64,000 bases of DNA from Microcoleus sp. FACHB-61 (GTDB lineage Bacteria > Cyanobacteriota > Cyanobacteriia > Cyanobacteriales > Microcoleaceae): the NCBI GenBank assembly GCA_014695295.1, contig JACJNY010000022.1:1-64000 (forward strand). Direction: 5' to 3'. A model generated the notes under the pieces. That model searched no databases. It was not told the origin of the DNA and saw only the letters and a list, made by a program, of their open reading frames with translations. Position numbers and translations under genes: made by a program. Below are positions 33,992 through 41,997 of the stretch, piece after piece; positions within the stretch are counted from its first letter, which is position 1, and each line of letters starts with the position of its first letter.

Positions 33992-35350
33992 CAGGACTTA
34001 CGCAACTGGCACAACCTAAGATTGCGATCGCGTCGGCAAGGCGGAGCCGGGGAACGGGCGCGATTGGCGGGTTCTAGCTCACGGCTCACTGCACCGTCGA
34101 GGCAAGCGCGATCGTTGGCAGGCCTTTCCCTGAGGAAAGGCGTTGGCTGTTGAACTCCCCTGACTCACAAGCCTTGGGAGACAGACCACTTGCTTGAGCA
34201 GCTCACGCCTTCAACCATCCATTACCCGCCCGTCGAATCAGAGGTAGGATTGATCGTCAGAATATTTTAATCAGAGTCGCCATGAGATTCACAAAACTTA
34301 ACTATTGTCAATATTTATTAAGCAGTCACATTAACTATACACTAACAAATTTGAGCGTTCCATGTAGAAACAATCAGTCACGACCTCATCAATCGGTATC
34401 TGAGACGAGAAAAATTAACACCTCAGTTATTATGGGAGAATGTAGCGCCACTGATTGAAGCTCATACTGAAGGCTATTTAATCTTTGATGATACAGTTTT
34501 AGACAAAAGATATGGTGAAGATATTGAATTGACTATACGGCAATATAGCGGAAATGAACACAGAGTCATCAGAGGAATTGGATTAGTCAGTTGTATCTAT
34601 GTGAATCCAGTCACGAAGTCATCTTGGGTAATAGATTACCGAATTTATGACCCAGAAGGAGATGGGAAAACGAAAATCAACCATTTATTAGAGATGCTGC
34701 AAGGGGTTGTATTTTCTTTCATGTCTGAGCTGGAGAACCGTGTTAATGGACAGTTGGTATGCGAGTCAAAAAGTAATGGAAGCGATTGACAAGCTGGGGA
34801 AAATCTATTATTGTCCGTTAAAGAAGAACCGATTGGTGGATGATACGGGAGGTCAAGAAGGCTATAAATCTGTTGCATCTTTAAGTTGGACACCAGCCGA
34901 GTCAGAAGCGGGAAAACTTATTAAAATTAAAGGGTTTCCTAAAGACAAGAAAGTGAAATTATTCCGAGTCATTGTTTCTACCAACAATCCGGAATATATT
35001 GTGACCAACGATTTAAATCAATCGAATGCGGATGACGTGCAAGAAGTGTGTGCCATTCGTTGGAAGATTGAGGAGTTTCACAGAGAACTTAAACAATTAA
35101 CAGGAATAGAGTCCTGCCAATGTCGCAAAGCTCGTATTCAAAGGAATCACATTGCTTGCGCTCGAATGGTGTGGGTGAGGCTCATTCATTTTAGCCTCTA
35201 AAACTTGTCAAACTGTCTATCAAATTAAACACGGATTGCTGTCAAATTATTTAATTGAACAACTGAAACGTCCGGACGTTCCGATGTTACTCGTCTAATG
35301 CAAAGTGGCAGAGATCGCCTCTTCACCCTGTGCCAGTTGCGTAAGTCCTG
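33992..35350 (+). mobile_element. IS701-type insertion sequence, copy 2
   Basis: Same terminal inverted repeats as copy 1 (CAGGACTTACGCAACTGGCA at 33992; reverse complement ending 35350). The transposase region is nearly identical to copy 1, but the about 240 bp before it differ much more, with GC-rich insertions such as GGCAAGGCGGAGCCGGG. Its right end replaces the C-terminal codons of the neighbouring four-helix-bundle gene. Confidence 0.88.
34282..35298 (+). pseudogene. IS701 family transposase, copy 2 (three frameshifts)
   Basis: It shares both frameshifts of copy 1 at the same places (after LTNLS, and near the MLQGVVFSF/MDSWYAS junction). It has an extra one near 35180, where one additional base turns the last segment into VWVRLIHFSL and a stop at 35199-35201; in copy 1 the same place reads VWVRLKSLASKTCQTVYQIK. 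The homologous sequence continues to the TAA at 35296-35298. Substitutions against copy 1 are few. Confidence 0.82.
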
Positions 35351-35712
35351 TCTTTGGCTTTTTGTTTTAGTGAGTTAAGATAGGCATTCAGTTTTGGTGA
35401 AAGTTCATTTAATAAGGGATGCAGTCGATCGCTCTGTTTTTGAGTTAAAAGATTTCGAGCGTAGGCAAGTCTTAACCAGTGTCTTGTTTCGTTTAAGGAG
35501 CCTCTGGCAATTTTCACAAAACGCTGATTCTCTTGGCAGCTATAGCGTCCATGTCCTTCTGCAATATTAGCACCAACACTATCAGCCGATCGCACTATTT
35601 GTTTGCCCATCGTATCCTTCGTAAACTCGTCCCATTTTTTAACAATCAACCATATTTCGTTTGATATTTTTTCAGCTAATTGATAAACTTGTAGCTGTTG
35701 AAAGCTTTCCAT
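35323..35712 (-). CDS. four-helix-bundle (S23, 23S rRNA intervening-sequence type) protein, C-terminus altered by IS
   Basis: The protein begins MESFQQLQVYQLAEKISNEI and has the family block MGKQIVRSADSVGANIAEGHGRYS, then FVKIARGSLNETRHWLRLA, typical of S23/avd-like four-helix bundles often found in rRNA intervening sequences or near diversity-generating elements; function mostly unknown. The ATG at 35712 follows AAAGGAGC, a good ribosome site; an upstream codon at 35784 reads through heptamer repeats. The last residues RTYATGTG and the stop are encoded by the IS701 terminal repeat, so the original end has been replaced. No reverse transcriptase of a diversity-generating element is adjacent. 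Confidence 0.85.
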   Translation of the reverse strand: MESFQQLQVYQLAEKISNEIWLIVKKWDEFTKDTMGKQIVRSADSVGANIAEGHGRYSCQENQRFVKIARGSLNETRHWLRLAYARNLLTQKQSDRLHPLLNELSPKLNAYLNSLKQKAKDRTYATGTG

Positions 35713-35744
35713 ATTAGCTCCTTTAACATAGTTGATGGCAAACC

Positions 35745-35806
35745 ATTGACAGTCAACAGTCAACTGCCAACAGTCAACCGTCAACAGTCAACCGTCAACC
35801 GTCAAC
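35745..35806 (-). repeat. heptanucleotide repeat (CAGTCAA)n
   Basis: About eight units of CAGTCAA/CCGTCAA between the four-helix-bundle gene and ilvN, ending 4 bp from the ilvN stop codon. Confidence 0.85.
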
Positions 35807-35810
35807 TTCC

Positions 35811-36329
35811 TTAAACTTTTGCTTCCAAAGACTTGAGAAACTCAGTATTTACCCCCGACTCTCGCGTCAGGGCAATTTTCCCAGTACGAGCAATTTCCTT
35901 AATCCCAAATCTATTCAGAACCTGGACGATCGCCACCATTTTACCGGGATCTCCCACAACTTCCAATGTCAGCGTATCATCACCAATATCCACCACTCGC
36001 GCTCTAAAAATTTGAGCTAACTCAATTATTTCCGATCGCGTCCCGCTAGCTGCATTAACTTTCAGCAACATCAACTCCCGTTCCACACAGGGAATTTCTG
36101 TTATATCCTGAACTTTTAGCACGTTAATCAACTTGTACAGTTGCTTGGTCAACTGCTCGATAATCTGGTCATCTCCGGGTACAACCATCGTAATCCGAGA
36201 TACTCCCACTTGCTCCGCCGGGCCAACGGCCAGACTTTCAATATTAAAACCCCGACGGGCAAACAAACCAGCAATTCGAGTGAGGACACCCGCTTCATCT
36301 TCAACTAAAACCGAAAGAGTGTGTTTCAT
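35811..36329 (-). CDS. ilvN: acetolactate synthase small (regulatory) subunit
   Basis: The 172-residue regulatory subunit of acetohydroxyacid synthase, which binds valine and boosts the large subunit in branched-chain amino acid synthesis. The N-terminal ACT domain reads [20 protein letters not shown] then [18 protein letters not shown], followed by [20 protein letters not shown] and the C-terminal ALS_ss_C domain ([15 protein letters not shown]). Length is standard. No large subunit is adjacent, as is usual in cyanobacteria. The symbol ilvH is equally used. Confidence 0.94.
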   Translation of the reverse strand: MKHTLSVLVEDEAGVLTRIAGLFARRGFNIESLAVGPAEQVGVSRITMVVPGDDQIIEQLTKQLYKLINVLKVQDITEIPCVERELMLLKVNAASGTRSEIIELAQIFRARVVDIGDDTLTLEVVGDPGKMVAIVQVLNRFGIKEIARTGKIALTRESGVNTEFLKSLEAKV

Positions 36330-36675
36330 TTCTCCAAAAAAGACGCATTTCGTGCAATTCTACTTTCGCCAATTCCCCTTTTAGCAGAAGTGCACGCCCA
36401 TTGAACCTGCCTTAGACATTTTATCGCGAGTTATTGGCCGTTCATCTCCGGGGAAAAACAATATATTTAAGCTGTAGGGGTAGGTTCGCGCCCGATCGAC
36501 AATATCAGTCATAGATCGGGGTAAACTGCCCCCACCGAGTTCTTGTGGTCGATCGCACGCGATCTAAGTTTTTTTGTGTACGAACCTACACCATCACTCG
36601 ATCGCATAAAAATTATTTAGGTGTTGTCCCTGACTGGAACTGAAATTTTGAGACCCAATGGGTCTCAAAACTCCT
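36330..36675. other. intergenic region with a perfect hairpin after the nitrilase-family gene
   Basis: No gene seen. At 36646-36670, TTTTGAGACCC and GGGTCTCAAAA pair perfectly around AAT, 6 bp after the stop of the minus-strand amidase gene. This probably stabilises or ends its transcript, although the following T-run is short. Confidence 0.55.
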
Positions 36676-37488
36676 TCACCGAAAAACTCGGTGTTGCAGC
36701 GACGGCATCTGGCGGCGGACTTGTTCTAGTCGATCGGGATTAATTTCTGCGATCGCCACACCCGGTTCCTCTCCAGCATCCGCCAAAACGGCGCCCCAAG
36801 GGTCTACAATCATCGCGTGACCGTGTGTTTGACGGCGGCCGTAGTGGCGTCCAGTCTGTGCTGGGGCGATCGTATAACAAGTATTCTCGATCGCCCTAGC
36901 TTGCAGTAAAACCTTCCAGTGATCCTTGCCCGTGTAAGCGGTAAACGCCGCCGGCACGAACAAAACATCAGCCCCCTTTTCCGACAAATGCCTGTACACT
37001 TCTGGGAACCGCACGTCATAGCATACGGAAAGTCCCAGCGTCCCCAACTCCGGCGACACATAAACTGGCGGCAAATCTTCACCAGCTTTCACAGTGTTCG
37101 ATTCCCTGTAAGTAATCCCGTCTGGCACATTCACATCGAACAAATGTACTTTTTTGTACCTTGCAACTTCACTGCCGTTTTGGTCTACCAGCAAAGAAGT
37201 ATTGTATACCTTCCCCCCCTCTGTCGGCACTGGAAATCCGCCGCCCAGAATCGTTACCTGGAAACGCTGGGCCATCGTTTTGATGAATTTTTCGCTGTGG
37301 AGTCCGATCGCCTCTGCTTGAGCAATCTTTTCCTCCTCTTCTCCCATAAACGAGAAATTTTCTGGTAAGGAAACTAACTCAGCACCCTGACGCACTGCCA
37401 GGTCGATTAATTCCTCTGCCTGAACCAAATTTTTTTGCAGGTCAGGCAAGCTAGTCATTTGAATTGCTGCGGCGAGATAAGACTTCAT
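36676..37488 (-). CDS. carbon-nitrogen hydrolase (nitrilase superfamily, Nit1/omega-amidase type)
   Basis: The 270-residue enzyme shows the E-K-C triad of the superfamily: Glu in SLPENFSFMG (about 42), Lys in RYKKVHLFDVNVPDG (about 114), and Cys in LGLSVCYDVRFPEVYR (about 156). The DVRFPE context resembles Nit1/Nit2, which deamidate glutathione or alpha-keto acid amides as metabolite repair. The substrate is therefore likely deaminated glutathione or ketoglutaramate (inference). The start is the ATG at 37488. A run of TCATTAG heptamers lies just upstream. Confidence 0.9.
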   Translation of the reverse strand: MKSYLAAAIQMTSLPDLQKNLVQAEELIDLAVRQGAELVSLPENFSFMGEEEEKIAQAEAIGLHSEKFIKTMAQRFQVTILGGGFPVPTEGGKVYNTSLLVDQNGSEVARYKKVHLFDVNVPDGITYRESNTVKAGEDLPPVYVSPELGTLGLSVCYDVRFPEVYRHLSEKGADVLFVPAAFTAYTGKDHWKVLLQARAIENTCYTIAPAQTGRHYGRRQTHGHAMIVDPWGAVLADAGEEPGVAIAEINPDRLEQVRRQMPSLQHRVFR

Positions 37489-37497
37489 CGATTCAAA

Positions 37498-37558
37498 ATA
37501 TTAGTCATTAGTCATTAGTCATTAGTCATTAGTCATTAGTCATTAGTTATTAGTCATT
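37498..37558 (-). repeat. heptanucleotide repeat (TCATTAG)n
   Basis: Eight units of AGTCATT between the amidase start and psaJ. The same unit follows tsaD at 39882-39945. Confidence 0.93.
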
Positions 37559-37747
37559 GGGAACTAATTTGATAACTAAATAGTTGAGATGCTTTGCTTT
37601 GCCCCATTTATGCGCTGGTCTTGCACCAACTGGTACGGCTTGAGAGTTTTGAACTTTGAGCTTTAAATTAACCTGTAACTCATCACTCAAAAATCAAAAC
37701 TCTCAACTTTTCCTTCCTAGGTTTTGCAACCTAATTTACCTCAAATC

Positions 37748-37876
37748 TTAAGGCATCGGATGGAAAAGCAGGTCTGGGAAAAAGCGGTTAAATTCAATTA
37801 AAGCCGCCGCTTGAATAGATATCCAAAGGATAGCCAATACTGGTGCTGTCGAAAGAAACCTGACAAAGTATTGCAT
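37748..37876 (-). CDS. psaJ: photosystem I reaction centre subunit IX
   Basis: The 42-residue, single-helix subunit lies beside PsaF in photosystem I. Translation gives [20 protein letters not shown] then [20 protein letters not shown], a close match to known PsaJ. The ATG at 37876 has AGGAGC 7 nt upstream. It lies 117 bp downstream of psaF on the same strand, the usual psaF-psaJ operon of cyanobacteria. An upstream T-rich stretch is compatible with co-transcription. Confidence 0.95.
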   Translation of the reverse strand: MQYFVRFLSTAPVLAILWISIQAAALIEFNRFFPDLLFHPMP

Positions 37877-37993
37877 AAATTCTGCTCCTGAAAATTCGAG
37901 ACAGTTGGTAATTGCCGATCGGTCTACGCCTAATTGCTAATTTGCAGTTAATTACTTAACTGTTAGCTATTAGCGCTTCTCCATTTCCCTATT

Positions 37994-38482
37994 TTAGCGG
38001 GGGGAAACAGTAATTTCGTCTTCCTTCGCAAACATTTCACCGCTGGTGAGTTCTTTGAGAGCTGCCAGAGGCCACAAAAAGCCGCTCAGCATCAATTTGA
38101 TTGCCAAAGGAACTTCGATAATAATCTCTTTTTCCTCTGGGGTTGCTGATTTTCTGACTGCTTGCAGATAAGAACGGCCCACCCAACCAATCCAACCTGC
38201 GATATACAAGAACAGTATGCTAGGAATCAAAAAGTCCCCTGCTTTGCTCAAGTTGCCGTCTACGATTAAGTGCGGGTATCCTTCCGGGCCGCACATAGCT
38301 TGAGAATAGCGATCGAACCGCGCTTTCGCAGATGCCGGGTCGCCATTGGTAGAACGTGCATTTTTAGCCAGTTCTTGAAATTCGGGAGAGTCCTTGCACG
38401 GCACTAAATTGTAAGCCGAAGCAACTGGAGCAAAACTGAACCAGACACTCAACACTAAAATTGCAGCAAACAATCGTCGCAT
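37994..38482 (-). CDS. psaF: photosystem I reaction centre subunit III (plastocyanin/cytochrome c6 docking)
   Basis: PsaF has a signal peptide (about 1-23, [20 protein letters not shown] then ASA), a lumenal domain with [20 protein letters not shown] and the Cys pair in [13 protein letters not shown], and a membrane helix [20 protein letters not shown]. The 162-residue length matches. In cyanobacteria it lacks the lysine-rich docking helix of plants, which is also absent here. First gene of the operon with psaJ; promoter within 38483-38812. Confidence 0.96.
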   Translation of the reverse strand: MRRLFAAILVLSVWFSFAPVASAYNLVPCKDSPEFQELAKNARSTNGDPASAKARFDRYSQAMCGPEGYPHLIVDGNLSKAGDFLIPSILFLYIAGWIGWVGRSYLQAVRKSATPEEKEIIIEVPLAIKLMLSGFLWPLAALKELTSGEMFAKEDEITVSPR

Positions 38483-38812
38483 GGAATTGTTTCCTTTTGT
38501 TACAAAACAATAAGTTTTTGTACAAGCATTTCAACTTGCCAATCTGGAATCCAGATTACCGTGTTTGTTGACAGTCTAAAGTATCCATCATTGATGCAGC
38601 AAAGCCCAATAGAATGAGGGATTCGCATTTTCATAGGTCAATGCTGAGCTAGCAATACCGCGAGGATATTCCTTCATTGCATCAGATGATGGCCTTACCT
38701 GTCGATCGGGCAAATATCCCTTAACAATAACCTGAGTACAGGTATAGCGGGGGACTTGCGCCGAATTAGTTAAGCTAGCAATAGCTAACCTATCAAATAA
38801 AATTACCAGTTA
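38483..38812. promoter_or_regulatory. divergent psaF / tsaD promoter region
   Basis: 330 bp without a gene. The psaF-proximal 100 bp are AT-rich (AACAAACACGGTAATC region), fitting a photosystem I promoter. Photosystem I promoters in cyanobacteria are commonly light-controlled through AT-rich upstream sites and RpaB boxes; I cannot place a specific box with confidence. Confidence 0.35.
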
Positions 38813-39889
38813 ATGGCAACCATTTTCGCAATCGAAACAAGTTGTGACGAAACAGCAGCAGCAATTGTTAAGAATCGTCAAGTTTGCAGCAATGTTGTAG
38901 CATCGCAAATTAAAATCCACGAGCAGTACGGCGGAGTAGTGCCCGAAGTCGCTTCGCGGAGTCATCTAGAAATGCTAAATCAGGTAATTGCCCAGTGTCT
39001 ATCGGAAGCAAACCTGAGTTGGTCAGAAATTGACGGGATTGCAGCGACTTGTGCCCCCGGTTTAGTAGGTGCATTGTTAGTCGGGCTGACAGCGGCGAAA
39101 AGCTTGGCAATAGTCCGTCAAAAACCTTTTTTAGGCGTCCACCACCTCGAAGGACACATCTACGCTTCTTACCTTACCGAACCCGACTTGCAGCCACCAT
39201 TTTTGTGTTTGTTAGTTTCCGGGGGACACACCAGCTTAATTTACGTCAAAGATTGCGGCATTTACGAAACAGTAGGACACACACGCGACGACGCCGCCGG
39301 CGAAGCTTTTGATAAAGTCGCGAGACTGTTGCAGCTAGGATATCCGGGCGGGCCACTGATTGACAAATTGGCCGCCCTTGGCAATCCCCAAGCATACCCC
39401 CTGCCTGAAGGCAGAATTTCGCTGCCTGGTGGCGGCTACCATCCCTACGACAGCAGTTTTAGCGGCTTGAAAACAGCAGTTTTGCAATTAGTGCAGAAAC
39501 TCAAAAAACAAAATAACCATGTGGATGGGGAAGGCTTTTTGCCTGCCTCTACAATTAATGATATTGCGGCCAGCTTTCAGGAAACGGTAGCTAAAAGTTT
39601 AACAAAAAGAGCGATCGACTGCGCCCTAAATTTCGGGCTTACCACCATTGCCGTCGGGGGCGGAGTTGCAGCAAACAGCGGACTGCGAAAACACTTACAA
39701 GCAGCAGCAGCAAAACACAACTTGCGAGTCTTGTTTCCGCCATTAAAATATTGTACAGACAACGCAGCAATGATCGGCTGTGCGGCGGCAGAACACTTGC
39801 AGCGAGGACACACTTCGCCGCTGACTTTGGGCCCAAATTCGCGGATGGCTGTCAGCGATATTATGGAACTGTACAAGAAGAGTCATTAG
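38813..39889 (+). CDS. tsaD: tRNA N6-adenosine threonylcarbamoyltransferase
   Basis: Universal tRNA modification enzyme making t6A37 with TsaB, TsaC and Tsa[20 protein letters not shown] starts the ASKHA fold; the metal-binding HxxxH is His111 and His115 (HLEGH); [10 protein letters not shown] and [23 protein letters not shown] follow. The length of 358 residues is standard. The last codons and stop (KKSH, TAG) belong to the TCATTAG repeat that follows, so the natural C-terminus is repeat-made. Monocistronic. Confidence 0.96.
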   Translation: MATIFAIETSCDETAAAIVKNRQVCSNVVASQIKIHEQYGGVVPEVASRSHLEMLNQVIAQCLSEANLSWSEIDGIAATCAPGLVGALLVGLTAAKSLAIVRQKPFLGVHHLEGHIYASYLTEPDLQPPFLCLLVSGGHTSLIYVKDCGIYETVGHTRDDAAGEAFDKVARLLQLGYPGGPLIDKLAALGNPQAYPLPEGRISLPGGGYHPYDSSFSGLKTAVLQLVQKLKKQNNHVDGEGFLPASTINDIAASFQETVAKSLTKRAIDCALNFGLTTIAVGGGVAANSGLRKHLQAAAAKHNLRVLFPPLKYCTDNAAMIGCAAAEHLQRGHTSPLTLGPNSRMAVSDIMELYKKSH

Positions 39890-40027
39890 TCATTAGTTAT
39901 GAGTCATTAGTCATTAGTCATTAGTCATTAGTCATCAGTCATTAGTTAACAGTTAACCGTCAACAGTCATTAGTTAACAGTTAACCGTCAACAGCCAACA
40001 GTCAACAGCCAACAGTCAACAGTCAAC
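39882..40027 (+). repeat. heptanucleotide repeats (AGTCATT)n then (CAACAGT)n
   Basis: AGTCATT units starting in the final codons of tsaD change into CAACAGT/CCGTCAA units, filling the gap to the GNAT gene and ending about 6 bp before its ATG. Confidence 0.92.
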
Positions 40028-40033
40028 GAAACG

Positions 40034-40525
40034 ATGAAAATCCGCGACGCAGTAGAAAGCGATTTGCCAGCAATTGTCGAAATATACAACGCAGCAATAC
40101 CAGGCAGAATGGCCACAGCAGATTTAAAACCAGTCTCAGTCGAAAGCCGCCTTCAGTGGTACAGAGCACACTCCCCCAATTCCTGGCCGATTTGGGTAAT
40201 TGAATCAGAAGAAAATATTGTTGGCTGGCTGAGTTTGCAGATTTTCTACGGACGCGCCGCCTATCAGCATACAGCAGAAGTTAGCATCTACGTCGCACCC
40301 GATCGCCAGCGCTGCGGAATCGGACAAGAATTATTGCAATCGGCAATTGTGCGGAGTCGAGAATTGCAGCTTAAAACTCTCATGGGCATAGTTTTTGCTC
40401 ACAATCAGCCGAGTTTAAGATTGTTTGAGAAATTTGGCTTTCAGCAGTGGGGATATCTGCCGCAAGTTGCCGAACTTGACGGCGTTGAAAGAGATGTCGT
40501 AATTCTCGGTTTGCGCTGTCTTTAG
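40034..40525 (+). CDS. GNAT family N-acetyltransferase (phosphinothricin acetyltransferase-like)
   Basis: The 163-residue protein has the Pat/Bar-type start MKIRDAVESDLPAIVEIYNA and PGRMATADLKPVSVESRLQW, and the acetyl-CoA-binding motif A, SIYVAPDRQRCGIGQELLQS, followed by NQPSLRLFEKFGFQQWG. These enzymes acetylate amines such as methionine sulfoximine or related amino acids; the natural substrate is unclear. The ATG at 40034 follows repeat sequence with no Shine-Dalgarno sequence. Confidence 0.9.
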   Translation: MKIRDAVESDLPAIVEIYNAAIPGRMATADLKPVSVESRLQWYRAHSPNSWPIWVIESEENIVGWLSLQIFYGRAAYQHTAEVSIYVAPDRQRCGIGQELLQSAIVRSRELQLKTLMGIVFAHNQPSLRLFEKFGFQQWGYLPQVAELDGVERDVVILGLRCL

Positions 40526-40571
40526 GGACTGATATCGTTTCCGGTAGCATCGGGATTATTAGCCAAAATTA

Positions 40572-40637
40572 GGACACGGCAGTGCCGTGTCCCTACAATA
40601 TTATTATTTTCGGTAGGGACACGGCATTGCCGTGTCC
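40572..40637. repeat. palindromes of the GGACACGGCANTGCCGTGTCC family (two copies)
   Basis: Perfect palindromes at 40572-40592 and 40617-40637, each with flanking GTAGG/CCTAC pairs. Further copies are at 41658-41678 and 41699-41719. Confidence 0.9.
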
Positions 40638-40640
40638 TCT

Positions 40641-40763
40641 ATAGCAATCCTAAATCATTTGTGTAATTCTTGTAGGGGCAAACCCCCCGTGGTTGCCCCC
40701 ATGAGGCCGGGGTAGGCACGGGGGCACTACCCCTACATCTTTTTACTCATTTAGGATTGCTAT
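40641..40763. repeat. 123-bp fold-back element
   Basis: ATAGCAATCCTAAAT (40641-40655) is exactly inverted at 40749-40763. Inside, TGTAGGGG pairs with CCCCTACA and a GC-rich centre of GGGGCA/TGCCCC type follows. It looks like a small non-autonomous element inserted among palindromes. Confidence 0.7.
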
Positions 40764-40765
40764 AT

Positions 40766-40791
40766 ATCATTCCGGTTGCACCGGAATTGAT
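40766..40791. repeat. ATCAWTCCGG palindrome, hairpin form
   Basis: ATCATTCCGGT-TGC-ACCGGAATTGAT; a member of the family also seen at 41625-41654 and at the ends of the larger elements at 47450 and 53707. Confidence 0.8.
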
Positions 40792-40802
40792 GTGATCTTT
40801 GC

Positions 40803-41543
40803 TCAATCTGCTAAAATTGTAATTTCATCCAAAGATGCGATCGCCACATCAGATTTTTCCAAATGACTAGCCTGGGCATTCCCCCAACAAATCCCGATAC
40901 AGCCCGCCGCATTCGCATTTTTACCCATCTGAATATCGCCCGCTGAATCTCCCACCATCAAAGTTGCTGCGGGATTTACTCCGAGTTTCTCACAAGCTTG
41001 CAAAAACAATTTCGGGTCTGGTTTATGAACCGTTGAATCAACTCCCATTTCTAACTGAATGTAGTCAGCTAATGCGTGGTGTTTCACAAACTTCTGCACA
41101 ACCGGAGTCGTAGCAGCCGAAAGAACTCCCAGCTTCAAACCCGCTTCTGAAAGATATTTCAGCACTTCCAAACTGCCGACAAATAAAGGAGAAACAGCAC
41201 TATTTTTAAACATTTCGTCAGCTTCGTCAAAGGCGCGGCGCGCAATAGTTAAAGATTCCAGCCATCCCCTGCCGGTTTCCGCGATGTATCCCGCCGCAAC
41301 AATCTCATTTTCTCTGCGGCTACCGACTGCTAGCAAGCCCGTGGGGTCGATGCTGTTGCTTTCGATACCGAAAGCCATTTGTAAAGGCTCTCCAACGCCC
41401 GGAATTTGAGCGTCTGCGAGGCGCGCTCGCTTCATCCCCAACAGTCTCAAAAACTCCTGAGAATCCTCTAGAGTGCCGTCTTTGTCAAAGATTACGGCTT
41501 CGATATTTGAGAAGGTAATGCCCCGACATTTAATTGTTACCAA
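40803..41543 (-). CDS. HAD family hydrolase (phosphoglycolate phosphatase-like)
   Basis: The 246-residue enzyme has HAD motif I in AVIFDKDGTLEDS (nucleophile Asp), motif II in GVLSAATTP, the Lys in VHKPDPKLFLQACEKLG, and motif IV in MVGDSAGDIQMGKNANAAG. A C1 cap lies between. It fits the Gph-like group which clears 2-phosphoglycolate in photosynthetic cells, or a related sugar-phosphate phosphatase; the substrate is not readable. It is surrounded by palindromic repeats on both sides. Confidence 0.9.
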   Translation of the reverse strand: MVTIKCRGITFSNIEAVIFDKDGTLEDSQEFLRLLGMKRARLADAQIPGVGEPLQMAFGIESNSIDPTGLLAVGSRRENEIVAAGYIAETGRGWLESLTIARRAFDEADEMFKNSAVSPLFVGSLEVLKYLSEAGLKLGVLSAATTPVVQKFVKHHALADYIQLEMGVDSTVHKPDPKLFLQACEKLGVNPAATLMVGDSAGDIQMGKNANAAGCIGICWGNAQASHLEKSDVAIASLDEITILAD

Positions 41544-41624
41544 GAATCATAACTCCCTAATTTCTATATTTTTTTCTATTTTCTCACGTTGTGTTTTTTT
41601 TAGCAATTATTTTTAGGAATTGTT

Positions 41625-41932
41625 ATATCAATTCCGGTTAGACCGGAATGATATAGAGGACACGGCAGTGCCGTGTCCCTACGCCAGATTAATTGTAGGG
41701 ACACGGCACTGCCGTGTCCTGACTGTGGGTAATATTAATTCCGATGCTAACGGATTTGATATTAATTGCTAACAATAATGTTGTGTTTTTATAACATCAG
41801 GATAGAACAATGTTGTTTCCATACAAAATCAGGACACAACAATGTTGTGTCCCTACAAAATCAGGACACAACAATGTTGTGTCCCTACAAAATTAGATTG
41901 TATACGAGTAGGGAAACGGCATTGCCGTGTCC
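41625..41932. repeat. cluster of palindromic repeats of three related types
   Basis: In order: ATATCAATTCCGG hairpin 41625-41654; GGACACGGC palindromes 41658-41678 and 41699-41719; a looser ATATCAAATCCG pair at about 41732-41762; GGACACAACAATGTTGTGTCC at 41832-41852 and 41864-41884; imperfect copies at about 41800-41820 and 41912-41932. No protein-coding frame is convincing. Confidence 0.85.
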
Positions 41933-41997
41933 GGTGCGGGACTCTGCTGCGCGTGACCAGAAACGGTTGAAACCGCCGACTAGAATCTCAAAATAAA

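Noticed and set aside
35323..35712. Four-helix-bundle protein as the avd gene of a diversity-generating retroelement
   Set aside because: No DGR-type reverse transcriptase or template/variable repeats lie nearby; the RT at 62.6 kb is 27 kb away and has no adjacent variable-protein gene in view.
37498..40027. Heptamer arrays considered as CRISPR
   Set aside because: Units are 7 bp head-to-tail with no unique spacers; they are STRRs. I see no CRISPR array in the window.
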